From Larsenimonas rhizosphaerae (lineage in GTDB: Bacteria > Pseudomonadota > Gammaproteobacteria > Pseudomonadales > Halomonadaceae), in NCBI RefSeq assembly GCF_023700005.1, contig NZ_JAMLJK010000005.1, positions 90,200-154,199 of the forward strand: a DNA stretch of 64,000 nt. The letters run 5' to 3'. Every line of letters begins with the position of its first letter. The first letter of the stretch is position 1. Position numbers and translations under genes: made by a program. Under the pieces are notes generated by a model. It ran no database searches. It was not told the DNA's origin and saw only the letters and a list, made by a program, of their open reading frames with translations. Of this stretch, positions 19,927-30,151 are shown one piece after another.

Positions 19927-20394
19927 CTAGGCGTCGCTGATGCTCGCCACGGAAACACTTTGAATAGGCAGCATGAGAGGCAGCTTGATTGGCGCAGTCT
20001 GCGCCAGATCTGCCAGTGTCACGCTATCGAGAAACTGCCGTATGGCCATCGAGACACGCTGCCAGTTGTCGGCCACGCCACAGGTTGCTGCCAGTTCACA
20101 GACACTGCCGTCCTGACTGCACTCCGTCATGGCCACTGGCCCTTCAATGGCACCGATAATCTCGCTGACCGAAATCTGATGGGGCGAGCGCGCCAGACGA
20201 TAACCGCCCTGGGCACCCCGCCGGGACGTCAGAAGCCCCGCCTGCATCAACATTTTCAGTGTTTTGCTGACGGTAGGCCTCGGTACGCCAACGGCGTCAG
20301 ACAATTCCGCGGCGGCGTGCGCGCTGTCCGGATAGCGCGCTATCTGCGCCATCACGACCGCTGCGTAATCGCTCATCCTGGATAGTCTCAACAT
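19927..20394 (-). CDS. sufR: Rrf2-family SUF operon regulator (SufR/IscR-like)
   Basis: The 155-residue protein is an Rrf2-type winged-helix regulator of the class that precedes suf operons in gamma-proteobacteria. [19 protein letters not shown] and [35 protein letters not shown] form the DNA-binding domain. Three cysteines ([16 protein letters not shown], about residues 92-105) match the Fe-S cluster ligands of the family, so it probably senses cluster supply. The start is supported by ggaggtaa. It heads the operon, 56 bases before sufB, and is probably autoregulated through the palindrome at 20420-20438. Confidence 0.94.
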   Translation of the reverse strand: MLRLSRMSDYAAVVMAQIARYPDSAHAAAELSDAVGVPRPTVSKTLKMLMQAGLLTSRRGAQGGYRLARSPHQISVSEIIGAIEGPVAMTECSQDGSVCELAATCGVADNWQRVSMAIRQFLDSVTLADLAQTAPIKLPLMLPIQSVSVASISDA

Positions 20395-20419
20395 GTACCG
20401 TGTTACCTCCCGCCGTATT

Positions 20420-20455
20420 GAGGACCATTCTAGTCCTCATTGGTTTTGATGTGAA
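20420..20455 (-). promoter_or_regulatory. suf operon promoter with palindromic operator over the -10 box
   Basis: On the minus strand TTCACA (20455-20450) and TAGAAT (20432-20427) are separated by 17 bases, each one mismatch from sigma-70 consensus. The palindrome GAGGAC-N7-GTCCTC (20420-20438) is centred on the -10 box. This resembles IscR/Rrf2 operators in layout and probably binds the sufR product. Confidence 0.7.
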
Positions 20456-20570
20456 GGTTGAGTGCGTTATCAGCCTGATAGGGTCACGTTAATGGCGTTT
20501 CATGGCTTTTAATGAAAATGACAACCATTACCAAACATTTGCAACCGACCCCTTCCCCTGGCCGAAACAT

Positions 20571-20600
20571 AAAAAAAGCGCCCCCTGTCGGGAGCGCTTT
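20571..20600 (-). terminator. Terminator after purA
   Basis: On the minus strand AAAGCGC pairs with GCGCTTT around an inner CCC/GGG pair, followed by a run of seven T in total (20577-20571). It lies 17 bases after the purA stop and ends the long minus-strand gene series. Confidence 0.88.
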
Positions 20601-20616
20601 AGCCAATCACGATCAC

Positions 20617-21942
<1,326 letters not shown>

Positions 21943-21968
21943 TTAAAAAAAAAACGTGCGGCTGACGC

Positions 21969-23156
21969 CTATCCGTTATTGGCCATAGGACGGACCTGCC
22001 ACTGTCCGCCATCCACTACCAGCTCGCGATGACACCGGTGTCCGGTCCAGGCATCCTGACCCGGCAGCGCCTGTACAACGCGCTCCCCTTCTGCACGCAG
22101 AGCCTGAACGGCCTGCTGAAGGGTCGGGTCATCAAGCGATGGCGCCAGAATGCCATCCACGGGTGGCTCGGAATTTTCGAGCGAAGCCAGAAGCTTGAGA
22201 TCCATGGAGCATCCGGTCGCGGGCCGTGGCCGACCGAAGGCACCGCCGGTACCGTCATAGCGCCCCCCCTTGGCCAGTGCCTGGCCATATCCCTGCACAT
22301 AGGCGGCAAACACCATGCTGGTGTGGTACTGGTACCCACGAAGCTCGGCAAGATCAAAGTAAAGCGCCACATTACCGTGACTGGCGACCAGCCGGGAATG
22401 AAGTTGCGCCAGGTAATCAAGCGCAGCCATCACCGGCGCCGGGGCACCGGTAAAGAGCTCGCGCGCCTGATCGATGACTTCCGCCCCACCATGCAGCCGC
22501 GGCAACGCCTTGAGCATGCCAGCAAGAGATGCGTCATCAACGCCTGCATCAACAAGGCCATCGATATCCTCAAGCGCCTTGCGCTCGATGGCTTCGAACA
22601 GCTGATGACGCAGGGAAGCGTCCAGGCCGGCAGCTTCCATCAGAGCGCGATAAATACCGATATGGCCAATGGCCAGATGTATATTGTTCGCCCCGGCGAC
22701 ACTCAGGCTGGTCAGCACCAGTTGAATGATTTCGACATCGGCATCAATGCCTGCATGGCCGAAAAGCTCAAGTCCTACCTGCACCGGGCTGCGACCGCCC
22801 TGATGCTCATCAGCCTGAGCACGCAGCACATGGGCGCAGTAACAAAGCCGCACCGGGCCTTCGCGGCGCAGCGAATGGGCGTCCATCCGGGCGACCTGAG
22901 GGGTAACGTCAGCGCTGATCCCCATCATGCGACCGGTCATCTGATCGGTCAGCTTGAAGGTCTGCAGGTCCAGATCGGTACCGGTGCCCGTCAACAGGGA
23001 ATCAAGAAATTCTACCGGCGGGGGGACAACCATGTCGTAGCCCCAGCGGTAATAGGTATCAAGCAGCGTGCGACGGAGCGATTCCATGCGCAGTGCCTGA
23101 GGAGGCAGTACTTCATCCATGCCATCAGGAAGAAGCCAGCGGTCAGAGATGGTCAT
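21969..23156 (-). CDS. hisZ: ATP phosphoribosyltransferase regulatory subunit HisZ
   Basis: HisZ is a histidyl-tRNA synthetase-like protein without aminoacylation activity. It joins the short form of HisG to make the active first enzyme of histidine synthesis. The 395-residue product has the class II core (LPDGMDEVLPPQALRMESLRRTLLDTYYRWGYDMVVPPPVEF, then RMDAHSLRREGPVRLCYCAHVLR) and GRYDGTGGAFGRPRPATGCSMDL, but no anticodon-binding domain. The start at 23156 removes 25 unlikely residues. Its place between hflC and purA is seen in Halomonas and Pseudomonas relatives. hisG is not in the window. Confidence 0.94.
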   Translation of the reverse strand: MTISDRWLLPDGMDEVLPPQALRMESLRRTLLDTYYRWGYDMVVPPPVEFLDSLLTGTGTDLDLQTFKLTDQMTGRMMGISADVTPQVARMDAHSLRREGPVRLCYCAHVLRAQADEHQGGRSPVQVGLELFGHAGIDADVEIIQLVLTSLSVAGANNIHLAIGHIGIYRALMEAAGLDASLRHQLFEAIERKALEDIDGLVDAGVDDASLAGMLKALPRLHGGAEVIDQARELFTGAPAPVMAALDYLAQLHSRLVASHGNVALYFDLAELRGYQYHTSMVFAAYVQGYGQALAKGGRYDGTGGAFGRPRPATGCSMDLKLLASLENSEPPVDGILAPSLDDPTLQQAVQALRAEGERVVQALPGQDAWTGHRCHRELVVDGGQWQVRPMANNG

Positions 23157-23272
23157 ATACCGTGTCCTGCGTAAATCCAGTGCTGCAGCGAAGGTGGTGG
23201 CCGGTGGGCCAGTAGCCTGACCCAACGACATCTCCGGGATGTCATCGACGGGTTGTGCACCATCAGGCGCAC

Positions 23273-23299
23273 AAAAAAACCGGGCTGAAAGCCCGGTTT
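23273..23299 (-). terminator. Terminator after hflC
   Basis: On the minus strand AAACCGGGCT-TTC-AGCCCGGTTT is a perfect 10-bp stem followed by a T run (positions 23279-23273). It lies 54 bases after the hflC stop and separates the hfl genes from hisZ-purA. Confidence 0.92.
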
Positions 23300-23353
23300 C
23301 GTCAAGAGTCTAACATGTTTTACGTCTGGATAAAGACCCCGATTGGTCCTTTA

Positions 23354-24307
23354 TCACGGCGCTGTCGACTCGCCTGTCGGTGACCTGAAGTACTTGAAAA
23401 AGTCACTTTTCGGATCAAGCACCATCATGTTTTTGCTGCTGCTGTCGAAGCTGTCACGATAGGCTTCAAGCGACCGATAGAAGCGGAAGAAATCCTCGTT
23501 CTGGCGGTAGGCACCGGCATAGATGGTGGATGCCTTCGCATCCCCCTGACCACGAATGGTCTCGGAGGTTTCGCGTGCATCGGCCAACAGGGCCTTGCTT
23601 TGCTGATCGGCCTTGGCCTTGATTTCCTCGGACTCCTGACGCCCTTCGGCACGATAGCGCTGCGCCTCACGCTGACGCTCACTGCGCATGCGCTCGTAAA
23701 CGGCCTGAGACACTTCATTGGGCAGATCGATACGCTTCACGCGAATGTCCAGAATAGCCACACCGAGCTCGCTACGCATGGCCGCATCAAGGTCATTGGT
23801 GGGCTTGTCCATCGTCTCTTCCTTCAGCGCCTTGCTATCCTGCTTTTCGGGCTCGGGCTTCTCCTTTTGCTGAGCAGCCGCCACGGACCGATCTGCCACG
23901 ATATCGCTGAGTTCAAGTCGACCAAACTCATTACGCAGACGCTCGTCAACGCGAGGAGCAATCAGGCGCTCTGCCATCTGCTCGTCACCACTGGTGGCTT
24001 CGTAGTAGCTTTGCGGATTGATGATCTTCCACTTGACGTAGGAGTCAACAATAACGGCCTTCTTGTCCTTGGTGAGATAGCGACTTGCCGACGCATCCAG
24101 TGACATGACACGACCATCAAAGGTCTTGACCGTATTCAGAAGCGGCCATTTGAAATGAAGGCCGGGCTGAATATCCTTTTCGACGATCTCGCCAAAGCGC
24201 AGCTTGATGGCTCGCTGAGTCTCATTGACGATGTACATGCTGCTGTTGCCGATCCAGGCCACAACGGCCAGCACCGCGATGATGGCCAGGGCGCGATTAT
24301 TAAGCAT
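23354..24307 (-). CDS. hflC: HflC, FtsH-modulator subunit
   Basis: HflC and HflK form the ring-shaped membrane complex that surrounds and restrains the FtsH protease. The 317-residue protein has one N-terminal membrane segment (ALAIIAVLAVVAWIGNSSMYIV) and then a periplasmic SPFH/band-7 domain (NETQRAIKLRFGEIVEKDIQPGLHFKWPLLNTV). An alanine/glutamate-rich coiled coil follows. A charged insert (QQKEKPEPEKQDSKALKEETMDKP, about residues 147-170) is low-complexity. The ATG overlaps the hflK stop by one base. Confidence 0.96.
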   Translation of the reverse strand: MLNNRALAIIAVLAVVAWIGNSSMYIVNETQRAIKLRFGEIVEKDIQPGLHFKWPLLNTVKTFDGRVMSLDASASRYLTKDKKAVIVDSYVKWKIINPQSYYEATSGDEQMAERLIAPRVDERLRNEFGRLELSDIVADRSVAAAQQKEKPEPEKQDSKALKEETMDKPTNDLDAAMRSELGVAILDIRVKRIDLPNEVSQAVYERMRSERQREAQRYRAEGRQESEEIKAKADQQSKALLADARETSETIRGQGDAKASTIYAGAYRQNEDFFRFYRSLEAYRDSFDSSSKNMMVLDPKSDFFKYFRSPTGESTAP

Positions 24308-25536
24308 TAGCGTCCCTCCCGGGTAGTGGAATACTGCTGACGAACAGGCTCAACGACCTTGCGGGAGATATCCCGGAGTTCATCAAGATTGACGCCCTTC
24401 GAGGAGGAGGCCTGGCTCGAGGATGCACTACCTGTTCCGCTTTCAAGGCCATCCAGCGGCAGAATCAGCGCGTTACCCTGCGTCAGATCCACCAGTGCCT
24501 TGCCGGTATGCGAGAAAATATCGCTCATGGTATCCAGATAGAGCCGGTCACGTGTGATATCCGGAGCCTGAACATAGGCGGAATTAAGACTCAGGAAGCG
24601 GTTGGCCTCACCCTGGGCACGGGATACGGCATTCTTGCTGTAAATGTCCGCTTCACGTTCGATCCGGTAAGCCTGACCACGTGCCTGTGGAAGAACCGAG
24701 TTGGCATAGCCGCGGGCATCGTTGATGGCACGCTCACGATCTTCACGAGCACGGATGACATCATCAAAGGCATCCTGTACCTGATCAGGTGCAGATGTAC
24801 TTTCGACGTTGACCGCCTTGAGCTGAAGCCCCACGCCATAGGCGTTGAGGTAGGACTGAAGACGCGTGGTGACGTTGGACGCCAGCAGTTCACGACCGGA
24901 TGTCAGAATATCATTCATCACGGTCTGGCCAGCGACATAACGCAGCGCGGAGTCCGTGGCATTTTCAAGACTGAGTTCCGGTGCACGAACGTTCAGGATG
25001 TAGTCACGCGGGTTGGATACCACGTACTGAACCGACATCTTGACCTTAACGATGTTCTCGTCCTGGGTCAGCATCGAAGCCGTCTGGGACAGCGAGCGTA
25101 CCTTGGTCACGTTGACTTCACGCACTTCGTCCACGAAGGGCGCGTTCCAGTGAAGGCCAGGGCCCACGGTTTCGGTGTACTTGCCAAATCGCAGTACCAC
25201 TCCGCGCTCGGACTGATCCACCAGGTAGAAGCCGGAGGCAAACCAGACACCAGCCAGCACGACCACGATCAGGGCCGGCAGCGCAAAGGCATTACGCTTG
25301 TGCCCGTTATCGTCAGGTGAACTGCCGTTGCCGCCATTACCGCCCTTGCCACCACGCTTGCCGAACAGGCCACCGAGCTTGTTCTGAATGTCCTTCAGCG
25401 CCTCATCAAGGTCCGGGGGGCCGCCTCCATTTCTGGAAGGCCGGTCCGGCTTTTTATCGTCATCACGGCGACCACCACCACTCCAGGGGTCATGTGAATT
25501 ATTGTTTCCACCACCACCCGGCTCGTTCCAGGCCAT
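24307..25536 (-). CDS. hflK: HflK, FtsH-modulator subunit
   Basis: This is the partner of HflC in the FtsH-controlling complex. The 409-residue protein starts with the family's glycine/asparagine-rich cytoplasmic tail (MAWNEPGGGGNNN and GKRGGKGGNGGNGSS). A membrane segment follows (FALPALIVVVLAGVWFASGFYLV), then an SPFH domain (DQSERGVVLRFGKYTETVGPGLHWNAPFVDEV) and a long helical region with QARGQAYRIEREADIYSKNAVSRAQGEANRFLSL. Residues 370-390 are serine-rich. It lies 44 bases after hflX and overlaps hflC by one base. Confidence 0.97.
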   Translation of the reverse strand: MAWNEPGGGGNNNSHDPWSGGGRRDDDKKPDRPSRNGGGPPDLDEALKDIQNKLGGLFGKRGGKGGNGGNGSSPDDNGHKRNAFALPALIVVVLAGVWFASGFYLVDQSERGVVLRFGKYTETVGPGLHWNAPFVDEVREVNVTKVRSLSQTASMLTQDENIVKVKMSVQYVVSNPRDYILNVRAPELSLENATDSALRYVAGQTVMNDILTSGRELLASNVTTRLQSYLNAYGVGLQLKAVNVESTSAPDQVQDAFDDVIRAREDRERAINDARGYANSVLPQARGQAYRIEREADIYSKNAVSRAQGEANRFLSLNSAYVQAPDITRDRLYLDTMSDIFSHTGKALVDLTQGNALILPLDGLESGTGSASSSQASSSKGVNLDELRDISRKVVEPVRQQYSTTREGR

Positions 25537-25580
25537 AGATCAGTCTCCACTCAACAAGTTGCAAAGGGCGCCAAAGGGTC

Positions 25581-26888
25581 TCAGTAAGCGTCTTCAAAAT
25601 ACGATTCAGGCAGATAATCTTCCGGACGTTCATCACCTCGGGACAACAACTGAAGAAAGTCCCGTTCAGGCAGACGAATGGCCAGCCGAGTATTGCCCTG
25701 CTCGTCGAACGCTTCGTCACGAACGGCATTCAGTTCGTGCAATTGTGCACGTAACCAGCCCTTTTGGGGCGGCAACGTAAGTTCGAGATCAACCATGTCG
25801 ACAGCAAGACGTGCCGTCAGGGCTTCTCGCAGCAGATCGAGGCCCGTGCCTTCCTGTGCCGAAACCCATACTGCCGTCGGAGCATGGTAGTCATCCTGCT
25901 CGATACGTGGCGAGGAACCCAGCAGATCAATCTTGTTCATGACAAGAAGCTGCGGCACCTGATCAGCACCGATTTCCACCAGCACCTTGTTGACTTCAGC
26001 GATATTGGACTCTCGCTCGGGGTCGGCAGCATCAATGACATGAATCAGAAGATCCGCCTGAGCAGCTTCCTCAAGTGTCGCCTTGAAGGCTTCAACCAGC
26101 TTGTGAGGCAGATGGCGGATAAACCCTACGGTATCGGCCATGACGATCGGGCCAACATCGTGAATTTCCACTCGTCGCAGGGTAGGGTCCAGGGTTGCAA
26201 ACAATTGATCAGCCGCGTAGACATCGGCCGAGGTCAGCGTATTGAACAGCGTGGACTTGCCGGCGTTGGTATATCCGACCAGTGATACGGTCGGAATTTC
26301 ACCGCGATCACGCGCTCGGCGATTCTGTTCACGCTGACGACGTACCTTGTCCAGCCGCTTGTGAATGGCCTTGATGCGGGCGCGCAGCAGACGTCGGTCG
26401 GTTTCAAGCTGGGTTTCACCCGGACCACGAAGACCGATCCCCCCCTTCTGACGCTCAAGGTGAGTCCAGCCCCTGACCAGCCGCGTCGACATGTATTCAA
26501 GCTGGGCCAGTTCGACCTGCAGCTTGCCCTCATGCGTTCGCGCCCGCTGGGCAAAAATATCGAGAATAAGCCCGGTACGGTCAAGTACACGGCATTTCAG
26601 CTCGCGTTCGAGATTACGTTCCTGGGAAGGAGACAGTGCATGGTTGAACAGCACCACTTCCGCTTCATGCGCAGCAATGATGGCACGAAGCTCATCAAGC
26701 TTGCCCTCACCCAGAAAGGTTCTGGGATCCGGATTTCTGCGGCTGCCTTCCAGCAGCGCGGCAGGAACCGCACCCGCAGAGCGGGCCAGTTCCATGAATT
26801 CTCCAGCGTCTTCACGCTGGTCCGCCGCCTGAAAATCAATATGCACCAGGACGGCGGTTTCACCTGAGCCGGGACGTTCAAAGAACAA
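25581..26888 (-). CDS. hflX: Ribosome-associated GTPase HflX (TTG start)
   Basis: HflX splits stalled or heat-damaged 70S ribosomes. The 435-residue protein has the N-terminal HflX domain (LVHIDF ... RSAGAVPAALLEGSRRNPDPRTFLGEGKLDELRAII), a coiled linker, and a G domain with G1 GYTNAGKSTLFN, the RHLPHKLVEAFKATLEE helix and NKIDLL. The best start is a TTG at 26888: it matches the E. coli N-terminus and lies 6 bases after GAGAGG, and no ATG is available nearby. A weak start codon would limit HflX relative to Hfq, whose gene ends 15 bases upstream. Confidence 0.95.
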   Translation of the reverse strand: MFFERPGSGETAVLVHIDFQAADQREDAGEFMELARSAGAVPAALLEGSRRNPDPRTFLGEGKLDELRAIIAAHEAEVVLFNHALSPSQERNLERELKCRVLDRTGLILDIFAQRARTHEGKLQVELAQLEYMSTRLVRGWTHLERQKGGIGLRGPGETQLETDRRLLRARIKAIHKRLDKVRRQREQNRRARDRGEIPTVSLVGYTNAGKSTLFNTLTSADVYAADQLFATLDPTLRRVEIHDVGPIVMADTVGFIRHLPHKLVEAFKATLEEAAQADLLIHVIDAADPERESNIAEVNKVLVEIGADQVPQLLVMNKIDLLGSSPRIEQDDYHAPTAVWVSAQEGTGLDLLREALTARLAVDMVDLELTLPPQKGWLRAQLHELNAVRDEAFDEQGNTRLAIRLPERDFLQLLSRGDERPEDYLPESYFEDAY

Positions 26889-26903
26889 ATAGCGCCTCTC
26901 TCA

Positions 26904-27152
26904 TCAACTTTCCTGACCGGGTTGCGCAGGATCCTGCGCCGGCAGGCGAACATTACGGGACGGAACAACCGTGGAAATAGCGTGCTTGTATACCATCTGG
27001 CTTACGGTATTGCGCAAAAGGATCACGAACTGATCGAAGGATTCGATCTGACCCTGCAGCTTGATACCGTTGACCAGAAAGATCGAAACCGGAATACGCT
27101 CTTTGCGCAGGATGTTCAGGTAAGGGTCTTGAAGGGATTGTCCTTTGGACAT
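26904..27152 (-). CDS. hfq: RNA chaperone Hfq
   Basis: Hfq forms a hexameric ring that pairs small RNAs with mRNAs. The 82-residue product has the full Sm fold: [61 protein letters not shown]. The distal and proximal RNA-binding residues of the family (Gln8-like, the FVILL and YKHA blocks) are present. The C-terminal tail is short (about 15 residues), as in Pseudomonas rather than E. coli. A 116-base gap separates it from miaA, room for its own promoter. Confidence 0.98.
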   Translation of the reverse strand: MSKGQSLQDPYLNILRKERIPVSIFLVNGIKLQGQIESFDQFVILLRNTVSQMVYKHAISTVVPSRNVRLPAQDPAQPGQES

Positions 27153-27268
27153 GTTGCTCTCCCGAATCTAATAAGAGTTATGTGTTGGTATTCGTTGTCG
27201 TTAAATGCGCGCAAGGCAATCCACGTCCAGAGCAGCACGACACCATGAACGTGACCGCTCATGTTACG

Positions 27269-28213
27269 CTAAGTGCAGTCACCACGCACGATTTTCAAGG
27301 TGACTTCAAGTGCATCTTCAGTCAGGGGATCAACCCAGCGGGCATCATCCCAGCGTCTGAGCCAGGTCAGCTGCCGCTTGGCAAGCTGTCGGGTAGCAAT
27401 AATCCCTCGCTCACGAAGGGCATCAAGATCATGATCCCCACGCAAATACTCAAGCACCTGACGATACCCAACGCTTTTCATGGCAGGCAGTTCAGCAGAC
27501 AGGGCCATCTTGTGGCAAAGGGCCCGAACCTCCTCCACCAGGCCCTGTTCCAGCATGAGATCAAACCGGATGGCTATCCGCTTGTGCAGTATCCTGCGAT
27601 CTGACGGACACAGGACAATGGGCCGGGGAATAAAGGGAAGCGACTGGCTCTGCTGCGCCTCCCAGTGCGCCGTCAGCGTGCGCCCGCTGATGCGATAGAC
27701 TTCCAGCGCACGCATCAGTCGCTGCGGATCATTGGGATGAATGCGGGCCGCAGATACCGGGTCTACCGAGGCCAGCTCTGCATGCAGGGCCGCAAGCCCC
27801 TTCTGCTCTGCCTGTCGAACCAGTACCTTTCGCACATCGGCATTCGCCGAGGGCATGCTGGCCGCACCATCCACCAGCACCTTGAAATACAGCATGGTGC
27901 CGCCCACCAGTACCGGCATCCGTCCTGCGGCATGAATATCCTGAATATGCGCCAGCGCATCCTGCCGGAACTCGGCTGCACTGTATGGTTCATCAGGCTC
28001 TCGAATGTCGATCAGCCGGTGTGGCGCCCGGGCAAGCTCTTCCGGGGACGGCTTGGCCGAACCGATATCCATGCCACGATAGACCATGGCAGAATCGACA
28101 CTGATGAGTTCCGCCCCCAGCCGTTCATGAAGCGCCATGGCCAGGTCGGTTTTTCCTGACGCGGTCGGCCCCATGATAAAAGGAACCACCGGCAGTGATG
28201 AAGATGCCGTCAT
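27269..28213 (-). CDS. miaA: tRNA dimethylallyltransferase MiaA
   Basis: MiaA adds the isopentenyl group to A37 of tRNAs reading U-starting codons. The 314-residue product has the P-loop GPTASGKTDLAMAL at its N-terminus, the SVDSAMVYRGMDIGSAKP block, DIREPDEPYSAAEFRQDA and VGGTMLYFKVL. The tRNA-binding C-terminal region ends in QLTWLRRWDDARWVDP. It starts 5 bases after the mutL stop, so the two are in one operon. Confidence 0.97.
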   Translation of the reverse strand: MTASSSLPVVPFIMGPTASGKTDLAMALHERLGAELISVDSAMVYRGMDIGSAKPSPEELARAPHRLIDIREPDEPYSAAEFRQDALAHIQDIHAAGRMPVLVGGTMLYFKVLVDGAASMPSANADVRKVLVRQAEQKGLAALHAELASVDPVSAARIHPNDPQRLMRALEVYRISGRTLTAHWEAQQSQSLPFIPRPIVLCPSDRRILHKRIAIRFDLMLEQGLVEEVRALCHKMALSAELPAMKSVGYRQVLEYLRGDHDLDALRERGIIATRQLAKRQLTWLRRWDDARWVDPLTEDALEVTLKIVRGDCT

Positions 28214-28218
28214 GCCGC

Positions 28219-30144
28219 TTATTGTCCCCTCAAAAACAGTTTATCGAGCTGGGTCATCGAAAGCTCCGTCCAGGTGGGACGGCCATGATTGCACTGACCG
28301 CTGCGCTCGGTGTGTTCCATATCCCGTAGCAGGGCGTTCATTTCCGGCAGGGTCAGACGCCGATTGGCCCGAATACTGCCGTGGCAGGCCATGGTGGACA
28401 GAATTTCGTTCAAATGTGCTTCGATACGGTCAGAGCGGCCAAAGCGCTCAAGCTCGACCAGCATGTCACGCACCAGGGACTCTACATCTGCCTTGCCCAG
28501 CAAAGCCGGCACCTGACGTACAAGCAGTGTTTCGGGGCCGCCCGGCTCCAGTACAACGCCGAGCCGCTCGAAGGCCTCAGCCTCCTGTTCAGCCACTTCA
28601 AGCTGCGGTGCAGCGGCCGCCATGGACACGGGAACGAGCAGCGGCTGCGCCTGGAGCTGACCGGACAGCCACTGCTGTTTCATTCGTTCGTAGGTAATAC
28701 GCTCATGAGCAGCATGCATGTCCACCACGACCATTCCACGCTCGGTCTGGGACAGAATGTAGACGCCATGAAGCTGGGCCACCGCATACCCCAATGGCGG
28801 AGTCTCGGTACCAGTGTCCTCAGGCATGGAAGGGGAAGATGCCGTCCGTGATGAAGAGGAATCCTCAGGTGCCGGTACCCCGCCCCCTGGCGTCAACAGG
28901 CTGGCTTCATGCTCGGGGTGCAGGGCTCGATAACCGGCCATGAACTCCCGCACCCGATGCTCCCCCGCCGGCTGCGACGATGCAGAAGCGGACCAGTCAC
29001 GGCTGCCACTCTGCTCAGGGCGCAGTAACATGGCCTGCTGCTGCCAGTCCGGGGCGGTGTCAACGTCAGAGGTTCGAGCGTCTGCTTCCTGATCCTGACT
29101 GTCGCGCTCGGCCGGCCTTACATCCGCCAGCGCCTTGTGTAGGCTTGAAAACAGAAAGTCATGTACCAGTCGGCCATCCCGAAAACGCACTTCATGCTTG
29201 GTCGGGTGGACATTGACGTCCACTACCGCCGGGTCCAGTTCAAGATACAGGACAAAAACCGGATGGCGGCCATGAAACAGCACGTCACGGTAGGCCTGGC
29301 GGACCGCGTGTGCGACCAGCCGATCGCGAATGACCCGACCATTGACGAAGAAATACTGCTGATCGGCCTGAGCACGGGTATGAGTGGGAAGCCCCACCCA
29401 GCCCGACAGGCGAAGCCCGGTAGCTTCAATATCGATATGCAGGGCATTTTTCAGAAACTCCCGACCCAACAGGGCCGCAATGCGCTGCTCGCCCGCCAGC
29501 TCACTGTCGCACGGCCCCAGTTGATGCACCGGCTTCTGGTTGTGTCGCAGTGACCAGCCAATATCAAACCGTGACAGAGCGAGGCGACGAAAGACCTCCT
29601 CAACATGATTGAGCTCGGTCTTTTCAGTACGAAGAAACTTGCGGCGAGCTGGCGTATTGAAGAAAAGGTCACGCACCGTCACGCTCGTGCCCCGCGGATG
29701 AGGCGCCGGCGTGACGCTTGACTGCATGTCACGCCCTTCAGCCGTCACCCGCCAGGCCTGGCTGGTATCATCGTAAGTATTGGAAAAAAGCTCCAGCCGG
29801 GATACCGAACTGATTGCGGCCAGGGCCTCGCCTCGAAAGCCGAGGCTTTGTACCCCTTCCAGATCGCTCAGGCTTTCAATCTTGCTGGTGGCATGACGCG
29901 ACAGGGCCAGTGGCAAATCATCGTGACCGATGCCGCGGCCGTTATCACGCACACGAATCAACCGGGCGCCTCCGGCCTCCAGTTCGATATCGATCCGGCG
30001 CGCACCGGCATCGATGGCATTTTCCACCAGCTCCTTGATGACGGACGAGGGGCGCTCGACCACCTCACCGGCAGCAATCTGGTTGGCCAGCCGGGGTGGC
30101 AGCACCTGAATACGGCGCTGCTGATCTACACTCACGGTACTCAT
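28219..30144 (-). CDS. mutL: DNA mismatch repair protein MutL with endonuclease motif
   Basis: MutL couples mismatch recognition by MutS to strand removal. The 641-residue protein has the GHKL ATPase ([54 protein letters not shown]), a long variable linker rich in Ser, Glu and Pro (about residues 350-450), and a C-terminal dimer domain. The C-terminal domain carries [12 protein letters not shown] near residue 475, a match to the DQHA(X)2E(X)4E metal site apart from Q to M, as in Pseudomonas MutL. E. coli MutL lacks this site. The gene lies between amiB and miaA with short gaps. Confidence 0.97.
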   Translation of the reverse strand: MSTVSVDQQRRIQVLPPRLANQIAAGEVVERPSSVIKELVENAIDAGARRIDIELEAGGARLIRVRDNGRGIGHDDLPLALSRHATSKIESLSDLEGVQSLGFRGEALAAISSVSRLELFSNTYDDTSQAWRVTAEGRDMQSSVTPAPHPRGTSVTVRDLFFNTPARRKFLRTEKTELNHVEEVFRRLALSRFDIGWSLRHNQKPVHQLGPCDSELAGEQRIAALLGREFLKNALHIDIEATGLRLSGWVGLPTHTRAQADQQYFFVNGRVIRDRLVAHAVRQAYRDVLFHGRHPVFVLYLELDPAVVDVNVHPTKHEVRFRDGRLVHDFLFSSLHKALADVRPAERDSQDQEADARTSDVDTAPDWQQQAMLLRPEQSGSRDWSASASSQPAGEHRVREFMAGYRALHPEHEASLLTPGGGVPAPEDSSSSRTASSPSMPEDTGTETPPLGYAVAQLHGVYILSQTERGMVVVDMHAAHERITYERMKQQWLSGQLQAQPLLVPVSMAAAAPQLEVAEQEAEAFERLGVVLEPGGPETLLVRQVPALLGKADVESLVRDMLVELERFGRSDRIEAHLNEILSTMACHGSIRANRRLTLPEMNALLRDMEHTERSGQCNHGRPTWTELSMTQLDKLFLRGQ

Positions 30145-30151
30145 GATGACC

